From: JAUXFK01 sp034189035 | GTDB lineage: Bacteria; Desulfobacterota; UBA8473 | DNA: 10,661 bases | Assembly: GCA_034189035.1 (NCBI GenBank) | Contig: JAXHVA010000128.1 | Location: 1-10,661 of the forward strand | Direction: 5' to 3' | In this document: positions 1 through 6,327 of the stretch, piece after piece | Layout: each line of letters opens with the position of its first letter | Position numbering within the stretch: the first letter of the stretch is position 1 | The notes under the pieces: generated by a model | What the model was told of the DNA's origin: nothing | Database searches by the model: none | What the model saw: the letters and a program-made list of their open reading frames with translations, nothing else | Position numbers and translations under genes: made by a program

Positions 1-41
1 AAGTTTTCAAATTCAAGTTGCTTTTCTGAGCGTCTGTACAT
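1..41 (-). CDS. Transposase N-terminus, partial (13 codons)
   Basis: An ATG at 41-39 on the minus strand opens a frame reading MYRRSEKQLEFEN before the window ends. This pattern (a short basic start followed by a Q-L-E-F-E-N-like stretch) is what I recognise from the first residues of IS5/IS1182-type DDE transposases, which usually continue with a YLPFGG-like motif; that continuation cannot be seen here. A GGCGGA ribosome-binding-like sequence lies about 7 bases upstream. With only 13 codons, identity is tentative. The only other open reading across this stretch is a plus-strand frame of 64 codons whose composition does not look like protein. Confidence 0.45.
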   Translation of the reverse strand, partial: MYRRSEKQLEFEN

Positions 42-50
42 GATTTTTCC

Positions 51-105
51 GCCGATTGGTGCAAGGGTTTTTGAAGAAACATGCAAAATTGCTTGCACTT
101 TCGGC
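51..105 (-). repeat. Imperfect inverted repeat in the transposase leader
   Basis: Arms GCCGA (51-55) plus TGCAAG (60-65) are complementary to CTTGCA (92-97) plus TCGGC (101-105), separated by internal mismatched stretches of 4 and 3 bases and a 26-base loop. On the minus-strand transcript the 3' arm ends right at the GGCGGA sequence that precedes the transposase ATG, so folding could hide the ribosome-binding site. Sequestering of the transposase start in transcripts that read in from outside is known for several IS elements; that it happens here is inferred. Confidence 0.45.
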
Positions 106-208
106 CAACCTATTAACACATTAACGCTTATTCAGCAGGCCTTAACTACAATCCTAACTATTCGTATTTCAACTCATCGTATATCTCTTGACTAGCTGGA
201 ATTGAAGC

Positions 209-1285
209 TTAAGCCAATCCCTTCGGTTGATAGGTGCAGTAAGGCTCTTCTCCTAGGTAATCTCCGGTGAACTCATAGGCCCTGGCTCTACACCCCCCAC
301 AAACAATCTTATATTCGCATACTCCGCACTTACCATGGTATCCGTCAAAATCCCTCAATGATTGAAATATCTTTGATTTTTTCCATATATCTTCAATGCT
401 GGATTCATTGAGATCTCCGCATTTGAGCTCCAGATAACCGCAAGGCTGGACTTGACCTACATGCGAGATAAAGCAAAAGGAAACTCCTCCAAGGCACCCC
501 CTACTCAGTGCATCCATCCCATGAGTTGTAAATGTTACCTTTTTCTCCTCTTGTCTTGCCCTTTGCCTGAGGATACGAAAGTAGTGGGGTGCACATGTAG
601 CCTTTAAGTGTATAGGCACTTGCTTCCCCTTTTCATAAAACCAATTCAGTGTACTTTCGTAATCTTCGGTCTTGATATTGTCTTCCTTCATTTTTTTTGC
701 CCTGCCCGTGGGTACAATAAGAAAAATATGATGCGCAACTGCCCCAATTTGAATCGCCAAATTAAGAATTTCAGGAAGCTCCCTCAGGTTTTTGCCTGTA
801 ACTGTAGTGTTTATCTGAAAATCTAATCCGACACTTTTGGCATACTCTATCCCCCTTAATGCGCCTTCAAATGCCCCTTCAACCTGACGAAAACGATCAT
901 GGCTTTCTCGATTTGCTCCATCAATACTTATACTTATCCTCTTGATTCCAGAGTCGACCATGCTTTGCGCATTTTTTTCATCGATTAACGTACCATTGGG
1001 AGCCATGACCATCCGAAGGCCTTTATCCGTTCCATATCTGGCGATTTCAAATATATCCTCCCTCATCATCGGTTCTCCACCGGTGAGAATAATCATAGGA
1101 TTGCTGAACTTCGCAATATCATCTAATAGGCTCAAACATCTCTTAGTTGAAAACTCACCCGGATAAGGCCCCTTATCTGCTGAAGCACGGCAATGTATGC
1201 AAGAGAGGTTACACCTTCTGGTAACCTCCCATGCAATCATTCTTAATTCAAAAATTTTAGATTCAGGGGCATCGTCTTTATTCAT
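209..1285 (-). CDS. ahbD: AhbD, heme b synthase (radical SAM/SPASM)
   Basis: AhbD performs the last step of the siroheme-dependent heme pathway: oxidative decarboxylation of the two propionates of Fe-coproporphyrin III to vinyls, giving heme b, in the cytoplasm. The 358-residue protein has the radical SAM cluster motif C25-x3-C29-x2-C32 (in TRRCNLSCIHC), the SAM-binding GGEP at 69-72, and a C-terminal SPASM-type region rich in cysteines (C264, C271, C282, C289, C320, C323, C329, C332, C350) that would hold a second Fe-S cluster. The N-terminal MIAWEVTRRCNLSCIHCRA block and the length (about 350) match AhbD rather than AhbC or NirJ, which are nearer 390. The start ATG overlaps the end of hemB by 8 bp, and an AAGGA sits 6 bases upstream inside hemB, so the two are translationally coupled. 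It is the last gene of the operon. Paralogue assignment between AhbC and AhbD is by recalled family signature. Confidence 0.88.
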   Translation of the reverse strand: MNKDDAPESKIFELRMIAWEVTRRCNLSCIHCRASADKGPYPGEFSTKRCLSLLDDIAKFSNPMIILTGGEPMMREDIFEIARYGTDKGLRMVMAPNGTLIDEKNAQSMVDSGIKRISISIDGANRESHDRFRQVEGAFEGALRGIEYAKSVGLDFQINTTVTGKNLRELPEILNLAIQIGAVAHHIFLIVPTGRAKKMKEDNIKTEDYESTLNWFYEKGKQVPIHLKATCAPHYFRILRQRARQEEKKVTFTTHGMDALSRGCLGGVSFCFISHVGQVQPCGYLELKCGDLNESSIEDIWKKSKIFQSLRDFDGYHGKCGVCEYKIVCGGCRARAYEFTGDYLGEEPYCTYQPKGLA

Positions 1286-2252
1286 TGATTATCCTTGCAG
1301 CTTCTTTCGCAAAATATGTAACGATTATATCTGCACCTGCCCTTTTAATGCTCAAAAGGCACTCCATCATCACCTTTTCTTCTTTAATCCAGCCAGACTT
1401 GCCGGCAGCCTTTACCATGGCATATTCACCACTCACATTGTAGGCGGCCACCGGGATGTCAAACTCCTCTTTAATACGACAGACAATATCAAGATAGGCT
1501 ATGGCCGGTTTTACCATAATAATATCAGCGCCCTCCTCTATATCAAGACTTACTTCACGAATAGCCTCATCAGAATTAGCAGGGTCCATCTGGTAGGATC
1601 TTCGATCACCAAACTGGGGAGAAGACTGTGCTGCTTCTCTAAAAGGCCCATAGAAACCAGAAGCATACTTTGCAGCATAGGACATGATAGGAATCTCTTC
1701 GTAGGCATTATCATCGAGGTATTCCCTTATCTCTGATACTCTCCCGTCCATCATATCAGAAGGAGCCACCATATCCGCACCTGCCTCCACATGGGATAAG
1801 GCCATCCTAGATAATAACTCCAAGGTGGAATCATTATCTACATCTCCGTCTTCTATTATTCCGCAATGACCGTGGTTTGTGTATTCGCATAGACACACAT
1901 CCGTTATGACTATTAATTCAGGCACCCTGCCCTTTATCTCTTTAATCGCCTTTTGTATTATCCCACTTTTTGCATATGCCTCTGAACCTACCTCGTCTTT
2001 CTTTTTAGGAATGCCAAAGAGTAAAACCGCAGGGATTCCCAACTGATCAACTTCCTTAACCTCACTAGCAAGAAGATCTATGGACAACTGGAATATTCCA
2101 GGCATCGATTCGATCGGTCTTTTTACCCCCTTCCCATGGGTAACAAAGAGGGGATATATCAGGTCATCAAGCGAAAGAGTAGTCTCTCTTATCATCCTTC
2201 TAAATCGCTCATTCTTCCTCAACCTTCTTGCACGGTAATCCGGAAATATCAT
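1278..2252 (-). CDS. hemB: HemB, porphobilinogen synthase (5-aminolevulinate dehydratase)
   Basis: HemB condenses two 5-aminolevulinate molecules to porphobilinogen, the common step of all tetrapyrrole synthesis. Numbered from the ATG at 2252 (324 residues, the usual length), the protein shows the zinc-binding cysteines C120, C122 and C130 in DVCLCEYTNHGHCG, and the two Schiff-base lysines K195 (in YAAKYAS) and K248 (in MVKPA). The three-cysteine site marks it as a zinc enzyme rather than the magnesium/aspartate type. A TTG codon at 2258 would add two residues, but AGGAG lies only 1 base before that TTG and 7 bases before the ATG, so the ATG is the better start. The gene lies between the two radical SAM heme genes, 48 bp after ahbC and overlapping ahbD by 8 bp, a grouping I recall from Desulfovibrio-type sulfate reducers. 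It is complete, with nothing missing. Confidence 0.96.
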   Translation of the reverse strand: MIFPDYRARRLRKNERFRRMIRETTLSLDDLIYPLFVTHGKGVKRPIESMPGIFQLSIDLLASEVKEVDQLGIPAVLLFGIPKKKDEVGSEAYAKSGIIQKAIKEIKGRVPELIVITDVCLCEYTNHGHCGIIEDGDVDNDSTLELLSRMALSHVEAGADMVAPSDMMDGRVSEIREYLDDNAYEEIPIMSYAAKYASGFYGPFREAAQSSPQFGDRRSYQMDPANSDEAIREVSLDIEEGADIIMVKPAIAYLDIVCRIKEEFDIPVAAYNVSGEYAMVKAAGKSGWIKEEKVMMECLLSIKRAGADIIVTYFAKEAARIINE

Positions 2253-2300
2253 AGCCAAGCTCCTGTGTTTATCGATTTTAAAAAGGGTATTCTAATTGGA

Positions 2301-3482
2301 CTATATTCCTATCTCTGCATCAGTGAGATAACATGCCGGATCAGGAGACCAAATGTCAGAATGAACAGCCTCTGCTCTCACACGAAAGTTACCCCCACAT
2401 ATATCCAGCCACATACAATTTGCACACCTCCCTGTGACATAAGACTTTTTATCCTTTAGTTTTGTCATCAACTCATTCGAAGTATCTGTCCATATCTCAC
2501 TAAATCTTCTTTCCCTTATATTTCCAAAGGAATAGTGTCTCCAAAACTGATCCGCATGGACAGAACCGTCCCAGCTCACACAGCCTATGCCCCTGCCGGA
2601 GTTATTCCCTTCATTCATCCTTAATAGCTCTAATACCTTCTCCGATCGCTCCGGGTCTTCCTTTAATACCCTCAGATACAGATACACCCCATCTGCATGG
2701 TTATCTACAGTGAGCACCTCTTTTGGGATCCCCCTATCAAAAAGCGACTTTGTTTTATTGATTATCAGATCAACTACCCGACGGGTCTCTTCATGGGAAA
2801 GGTCTTCATCAACCAACTTACTCCCTCGTCCTGCGTATACCAGATGGTAAAAACAGACTCGGGGGATATCCTCATCTTCTAAAAGCCTGAATATCCGTTC
2901 TATATCATGCGCATTTCGCCTATTTATCGTAAACCGAAGACCTACTTTGATGCCCTGTTCTTTGCAGTTTCTGATGCCACGTATTGCAGCATAAAATGCA
3001 CCGCTCACTGCGCGAAACCTGTCATTGGTCTGTCCTATCCCGTCGAGGCTCACCCCTACATAAGAAAGTCCCGTGGATTTCAACTCTTTTGCAAGCTCTT
3101 TTGTTATCAAGGTACCATTCGTTGAAATAACAGCCCTCATTCCCTTTTGTGTGGCATAGCCAGCCAGTTGGATAATATCCTTTCTCATAAGTGGCTCTCC
3201 ACCTGAAAAGAGCATAACAGGGGCCCCGAAATCTGCCAGGTCATCGATGAGGGCGATCCCCTCCTCTGTAGTCAGTTCCCCCTCATACGCAATGTCCCTG
3301 GAATTAGAATAACAGTGAACACATCTGAGGTTACATCTCCTGCTTACGTTCCATACCACAACGGGTCTTTTATCCTTTGAGAATTGCAAAAGATGAGAGG
3401 GAAGTTTTTCTGACTCCCTGCCGTATCTCAATGCATCAGACGGCTCTATAGCCCCGCAGTATAGCTTCGATATTCCAATCAT
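2301..3482 (-). CDS. ahbC: AhbC, 12,18-didecarboxysiroheme deacetylase (radical SAM/SPASM)
   Basis: AhbC removes the acetate side chains at C2 and C7 of 12,18-didecarboxysiroheme, giving Fe-coproporphyrin III, the substrate of AhbD. The 393-residue protein opens with the MIGISKLYCG...PSDALRYGR leader typical of AhbC, followed by the radical SAM motif C50-x3-C54-x2-C57, GGEP at 94-97, and a SPASM-like region with C301, C353, C356, C362 and C384. The length and leader separate it from AhbD. It is also related to NirJ of heme d1 synthesis, but no other nir genes are present and hemB and ahbD follow directly, so a heme b role fits. An AGGA about 8 bases before the ATG supports the start. It follows the cobA/hemD fusion by 66 bp with no convincing terminator between, consistent with one transcript. 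Confidence 0.88.
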   Translation of the reverse strand: MIGISKLYCGAIEPSDALRYGRESEKLPSHLLQFSKDKRPVVVWNVSRRCNLRCVHCYSNSRDIAYEGELTTEEGIALIDDLADFGAPVMLFSGGEPLMRKDIIQLAGYATQKGMRAVISTNGTLITKELAKELKSTGLSYVGVSLDGIGQTNDRFRAVSGAFYAAIRGIRNCKEQGIKVGLRFTINRRNAHDIERIFRLLEDEDIPRVCFYHLVYAGRGSKLVDEDLSHEETRRVVDLIINKTKSLFDRGIPKEVLTVDNHADGVYLYLRVLKEDPERSEKVLELLRMNEGNNSGRGIGCVSWDGSVHADQFWRHYSFGNIRERRFSEIWTDTSNELMTKLKDKKSYVTGRCANCMWLDICGGNFRVRAEAVHSDIWSPDPACYLTDAEIGI

Positions 3483-3548
3483 TTTTTTTCCTAAAAACAG
3501 TCGAGGAACGTTTTGGTGTCTGACAGAAGTAAGAAATTCTGCTCAAGT

Positions 3549-5087
3549 TCAAGAAAGGTGAAAAAAATAATCTACAATTGCCTCTGTCAGATCAGGTATA
3601 GTGTACTTTTCAGGCATAATATGAGTCTCAATCCCATAGTGGCTTGCTGTCTTTGCAGTTATTGGGCCTATACTCGCTATAGTTACCCCTTCTACAAACT
3701 CTGAAAGCTTCTCTTTGTCAAAGACTTCAACGAAGTTTCTGACCGTTGAAGAGCTTGTAAAGGTGACAACATCGATTTCCCCTTTTAAGAAAAGCCTTTC
3801 TAAGATTTCTTTCTCTTTCGCAGGTTTAACATTCTCATATGCAGGTACGACATCAACACGCCCGCCTGACTTACGTATTTCATCAGGAAGCGCCTCTCTT
3901 GCCTCTTTTGCCCTAGGTAAGAGGAATTTCTTTCCTGAAACACCCTGCTCATTCAAACCTTGTGCAATTGATTCAGCTATGTATTCCCTCGGCAAAAAGT
4001 CGATCTGAATGCCCATCATCTCTATCTCTTTCGCAGTTCTCGGCCCAATCGCACACATCTTTATACCCTTTAAATTTCTAATATCATTACCTTTTTCCTT
4101 CAATCTTTTAAAGAAGGACTCTACGCCATTAACACTTGTAAAAATCAACCAATCATACTTTTGTATACTGTCGATCGCATTATCCAATGCATCAAAAGAA
4201 TCCGGTGGTTGTACATCGATTGTAGGGAATTCAATAGGCACAGCCCCATATTCCTTGAGGAGGCTGCAAAATTCACTTGCCTGGCTTCTGGCCCTTGTCA
4301 CTAGGATCTTCTTACCAAATAATGGTTTCGTTTCAAACCAATTCAGTTTTTCCCTCAGATGAACAACCTCTCCGACGACAAAGACCGCAGGCGGGGAAAA
4401 GTTGTTTTTCCTTACTGATTCAACGATGTTCTCCAGAGCGTCTGTTAGGGTTTCTTGTTTCCCAAGTGTCCCCCACCGAATAAGGGCAACAGGAGTCTTT
4501 GGGTCCCTACCATTTAACATTAGGTTCTTTACGATCTTTGGGAGGTTCTTAACACCCATGAGGAATACCAGAGTCCCGACACCAGTTGAGATTCTTTCCC
4601 AATCAATACTGGAGTCACCTTTTTTAGGGTTCTCATGGCCAGTTATAAAAGCTACAGTCGATGTAATATCTCGGTGAGTTAGAGGAATACCAGCATATGC
4701 CGGAACAGAGATAGCAGAAGTTACGCCTGGGATGATCTCAAAGTGCACCCCATAAGCAGCCAACTCTTCTGCCTCTTCTCCACCTCTTCCAAATATAAAG
4801 GGGTCACCCCCCTTAATACGGGCAACAATCATACCCTCTTTTGCTCTTTGGACGATCATGCTATTTATCTGAGATTGAGGACAGGTATGATGTCCACCCT
4901 TTTTCCCTACATAGATACATTCGGCATTTTCTCTCATATATTCAAGTAAATCAGGGCTGGCCAGGTAATCATAGACAACAACATCCGCCTTTTGAATACA
5001 TTCTATTCCCTTTAGAGTGATCAACCCAGGGTCACCGGGCCCAGCACCAATAAGATAGACCTTCCCTTCTTTCAAATTCCTCTCCAT
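3549..5087 (-). CDS. cobA/hemD: Fused uroporphyrinogen-III C-methyltransferase / uroporphyrinogen-III synthase
   Basis: This is a two-domain enzyme. The C-terminal HemD domain (about residues 254-512, from GKKILVTRARSQ onward) cyclises and inverts ring D of hydroxymethylbilane to uroporphyrinogen III. The N-terminal SUMT domain (about 8-245) uses SAM to methylate it to precorrin-2, feeding siroheme, cobalamin and, here, the siroheme-dependent heme route. SUMT signatures are visible: GAGPGDPGL (14-22), GGDPFIFGRGGEE (93-105) and THRDITSTVAFITGHE (137-152). At 512 residues from the ATG at 5087 the length is the sum of the two family lengths. A TTG at 5093 would add two residues; no strong ribosome-binding site decides between them, so I prefer the ATG. 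The stop of the preceding gene is 16 bp upstream, so the two are very likely co-transcribed. CobA-HemD fusions are known in Desulfovibrio-like bacteria and Clostridia. Confidence 0.93.
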   Translation of the reverse strand: MERNLKEGKVYLIGAGPGDPGLITLKGIECIQKADVVVYDYLASPDLLEYMRENAECIYVGKKGGHHTCPQSQINSMIVQRAKEGMIVARIKGGDPFIFGRGGEEAEELAAYGVHFEIIPGVTSAISVPAYAGIPLTHRDITSTVAFITGHENPKKGDSSIDWERISTGVGTLVFLMGVKNLPKIVKNLMLNGRDPKTPVALIRWGTLGKQETLTDALENIVESVRKNNFSPPAVFVVGEVVHLREKLNWFETKPLFGKKILVTRARSQASEFCSLLKEYGAVPIEFPTIDVQPPDSFDALDNAIDSIQKYDWLIFTSVNGVESFFKRLKEKGNDIRNLKGIKMCAIGPRTAKEIEMMGIQIDFLPREYIAESIAQGLNEQGVSGKKFLLPRAKEAREALPDEIRKSGGRVDVVPAYENVKPAKEKEILERLFLKGEIDVVTFTSSSTVRNFVEVFDKEKLSEFVEGVTIASIGPITAKTASHYGIETHIMPEKYTIPDLTEAIVDYFFHLS

Positions 5088-5103
5088 CGTCAATCTTTTC
5101 TTC

Positions 5104-5535
5104 TCATTGTGAAACCCTAGGGGTGCATTTAAATCTCATACTCTCAAGAACTTTCCCAGATGGATCACGCACTTCTACTGACCAATTTCCAGCGGATCCA
5201 GGATGGAGGTTTTTATAAGACCATGTTCGCCATGACGGGCCTCCAACAGTCAATTCAATCCTCAATTTTTCCTCTTCCTCATGAATCCAGACATGGGTTA
5301 CATAATCTCCCTGTTTCCCATCAATAACCCATGTGAAGAAATACACCCTAGAACCTTCCATAAATATGTCCCCTGCCCCTAAGAGAGTACGGTTCTCAAC
5401 GCCCTCCCCCAGACCCGCTTCTTTAATGCTTAAAGGGGGGGGAGTCTCTTCATCGGCTGCTTTGAGCGTACTCATACTGACTGTAAAAACCAGAAAAAAA
5501 ACCAATAACAATAGAATTATGCTAAATCTCTTCAT
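5104..5535 (-). CDS. Exported DUF2914-like protein of unknown function
   Basis: The 143-residue protein begins with a clear Sec signal peptide: a basic MKR start, a hydrophobic stretch at about 5-22, and a probable cleavage after LKA near residue 26. The rest (about 45-137) is a small soluble domain with VYFFTWVIDGKQGDYVTHVWIH, then VGGPSWRTWSYKNL, then WSVEVRDPSGKVL. This order of motifs (aromatic F-T-x-V/L, a tryptophan-containing T-H-x-W strand, GGPxWRxWSxKNL, then G-x-W-x-V-x-V-x-D) matches my recollection of the DUF2914 family, whose function is unknown; an envelope-side ligand or protein contact is only a guess. A strong AAAGGAGG lies 8 bases before the ATG. It is the first gene of the operon and ends 16 bp before cobA/hemD, so its product is probably made together with the heme enzymes. 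Confidence 0.82.
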   Translation of the reverse strand: MKRFSIILLLLVFFLVFTVSMSTLKAADEETPPPLSIKEAGLGEGVENRTLLGAGDIFMEGSRVYFFTWVIDGKQGDYVTHVWIHEEEEKLRIELTVGGPSWRTWSYKNLHPGSAGNWSVEVRDPSGKVLESMRFKCTPRVSQ

Positions 5536-5551
5536 TTTACAAGACCTCCTT

Positions 5552-5638
5552 TTAATTGCTTACGCACTTAGGATCTGTCATGAAATAGGGAGAAGATACG
5601 TACATCTCATCTTCAGGCAATCTTTTCACAATCCTCAA
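5552..5638 (-). CDS. Possible 28-codon leader ORF (doubtful)
   Basis: A short minus-strand frame with a TTG start at 5638 and TAA at 5554-5552 encodes 28 residues, ending ...SPYFMTDPKCVSN, with a protein-like mix of residues. Its stop codon touches the AAAAGGAGG ribosome-binding site of the DUF2914-like gene, an arrangement seen in leader peptides and translationally coupled pairs. An AGGGG lies about 8 bases before the TTG. The same frame stays open further upstream to a stop near 5671. The start is weak, the length is short, and part of the sequence is one arm of a 13-bp inverted repeat, so chance is quite possible. Confidence 0.2.
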   Translation of the reverse strand: MRIVKRLPEDEMYVSSPYFMTDPKCVSN

Positions 5639-5747
5639 AGACAAAACCCCTGAAATACATTTGATTCTTGCTTAGTTTTTGCATTTATGTATTGTACAAA
5701 TCTCACCTGAATATGAGCGCCAATATACGCCACTTATTTCATGACAG
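5575..5747. repeat. 13-bp perfect inverted repeat, arms 147 bp apart
   Basis: CTGTCATGAAATA at 5575-5587 is exactly complementary to TATTTCATGACAG at 5735-5747. A 13-bp match of this kind is not expected by chance within an 800-bp region (of the order of one in a hundred or less). Imperfect direct copies, CTTAGGATC at 5567-5575 and CTTAAGATC at 5755-5763, lie at or beside the outer ends. The 173-bp unit looks like a small element with terminal inverted repeats (a MITE or decayed IS). Alternatively it is a pair of regulator sites or a long-range RNA stem in the leader of the heme operon. No transposase remnant is recognisable inside. Confidence 0.6.
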
Positions 5748-5905
5748 GCTCTTACTTAAGATCCAAAAGAGGAATACCATAGACATCGACCTGATAATAA
5801 GTTCCTTTTGAATATTTGTAAAGGAAATTTTATTAATAAGGTGAATGGCTAAAATGCTTCATGGATCAACCAGAATTTTCTTTTATACGGACTACTATAT
5901 TTTTC

Positions 5906-5949
5906 TTGACAATAATCGCATTCTATTTAGAATAATAAACGATTGTCAT
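5906..5949. promoter_or_regulatory. Symmetric bidirectional promoter-like dyad, likely operator
   Basis: On the plus strand TTGACA (5906-5911) and TAGAAT (5928-5933) are 16 bases apart, a good sigma70-type pair. On the minus strand ATGACA (5949-5944) and TAGAAT (5925-5920) are 18 bases apart. Both come from two almost concentric inverted repeats: the inner ATTCTA-TT-TAGAAT at 5920-5933 and the outer TGACAAT (5907-5913) / ATTGTCA (5942-5948), whose centres differ by 1 bp. The centre, near 5927, is within about 5 bp of the midpoint between the two divergent start codons. A regulator bound to either dyad would cover both promoters. It would give leaders of roughly 380-390 nt on each side. Which regulator, if any, is not visible. 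Confidence 0.5.
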
Positions 5950-6202
5950 ATAAAAGTCCAAACTGGGAAATCCGATATTCTTTTTTCCTGTACAGATCCT
6001 TTCGACGCAATCTGGTATCTTCACCTAGCCTTCTGACTCAGAGAAATATAAAAATTATCTTACAGTTCACCCTGATTGTCAACCCAAACCCAGTAGGGGT
6101 AGCTCTCAAATAGATTCGTGCAACCGCGGCTACTACCTAATCCAGTGTTTAACCGTTGTAAAAAACCCGCCGGATTCTAAAAGGGTATACTCATAAATAA
6201 TA

Positions 6203-6214
6203 TAAAATATTTTA
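6203..6214. repeat. 12-bp AT palindrome upstream of the oxidoreductase operon
   Basis: TAAAATATTTTA is a perfect palindrome 114 bp before the first oxidoreductase gene, in a very AT-rich stretch (TATACT at 6186-6191 and TATAAA at 6201-6206 are nearby). It may be part of a secondary promoter or a regulator site, but AT-only palindromes arise easily by chance and no fitting -35 sequence was found. Confidence 0.25.
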
Positions 6215-6327
6215 AAGGTAAACACAAAGATTATACTTACTTACTGGAATCTGCCCCTTTTTTACATCAAGGTCTTTTAAGCTTGTTTCTTTCAATATCT
6301 ATTTACTTTGGGAGGTGAAAAAGCAAT

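Larger units (their letters stand above)
1..141 (-). mobile_element. Left-edge fragment of an insertion sequence (IS5/IS1182-like), truncated by the window
   Basis: Read on the minus strand, this stretch looks like the 5' end of an insertion sequence: a possible terminal sequence beginning GGCCTGCTGAATAAG near position 141, an untranslated leader with an inverted repeat, and then a transposase start codon at 41. The IS body would continue beyond position 1. The assignment rests on the short transposase start and on resemblance of the terminal sequence to ends I associate with IS1182-type elements. The exact boundary and any target duplication are not visible, because the other end lies outside the window. 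The boundary at 141 is an inference. If right, the element sits about 70 bp downstream of the last heme gene. Confidence 0.4.
5536..6327. other. Divergent intergenic region between the heme operon and the oxidoreductase operon
   Basis: The 792 bp are AT-rich, with stops in most frames. They contain the spaced 13-bp inverted repeat and the doubtful leader ORF on the heme side, the symmetric promoter-like dyad in the middle, and a 12-bp palindrome, TAAAATATTTTA at 6203-6214, on the oxidoreductase side. An 8-bp sequence GATTGTCA occurs twice (5941-5948 and 6074-6081), the first copy being one arm of the central dyad. I could not recognise a known riboswitch, tRNA or small RNA, nor an intrinsic terminator. 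A 63-codon plus-strand frame at 5845-6036 lacks a properly spaced ribosome-binding site and was not accepted. Confidence 0.7.

Noticed and set aside
1..192. 64-codon plus-strand frame open from the left edge to a TAG at 190-195
   Set aside because: It runs opposite the transposase start and the IS leader, and its threonine/isoleucine-rich composition does not look like a real protein end. The open length can occur by chance.
1197..1736. 179-codon open frame on the plus strand across the hemB and ahbD ends
   Set aside because: It is antisense to well-identified hemB and ahbD sequence, has no recognisable domain, and its residues look like random antisense translation.
2301..3482. NirJ of heme d1 synthesis as the identity of this radical SAM protein
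   Set aside because: No nirS, nirE, nirF or nirDLGH genes are nearby, while hemB and AhbD follow at once and the N-terminal leader is AhbC-like.
3483..3548. Small hairpin (CAGAA at 3524-3528 / TTCTG at 3537-3541) between cobA/hemD and ahbC as a terminator
   Set aside because: The stem is only 5 bp, AT-rich, and not followed by a T tract in the direction of transcription. The genes are most likely one operon.
5845..6036. 63-codon plus-strand frame in the divergent region
   Set aside because: The only ribosome-binding-like sequence (AAGGTG) is 2 bases or less from the ATG, the frame covers the symmetric promoter element, and the product has no recognisable feature.
5536..6327. Cobalamin, SAM or other known riboswitch in the divergent leaders
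   Set aside because: I looked for conserved boxes and stable multi-stem structures and found only weak 4-5 bp hairpins. No class could be recognised.
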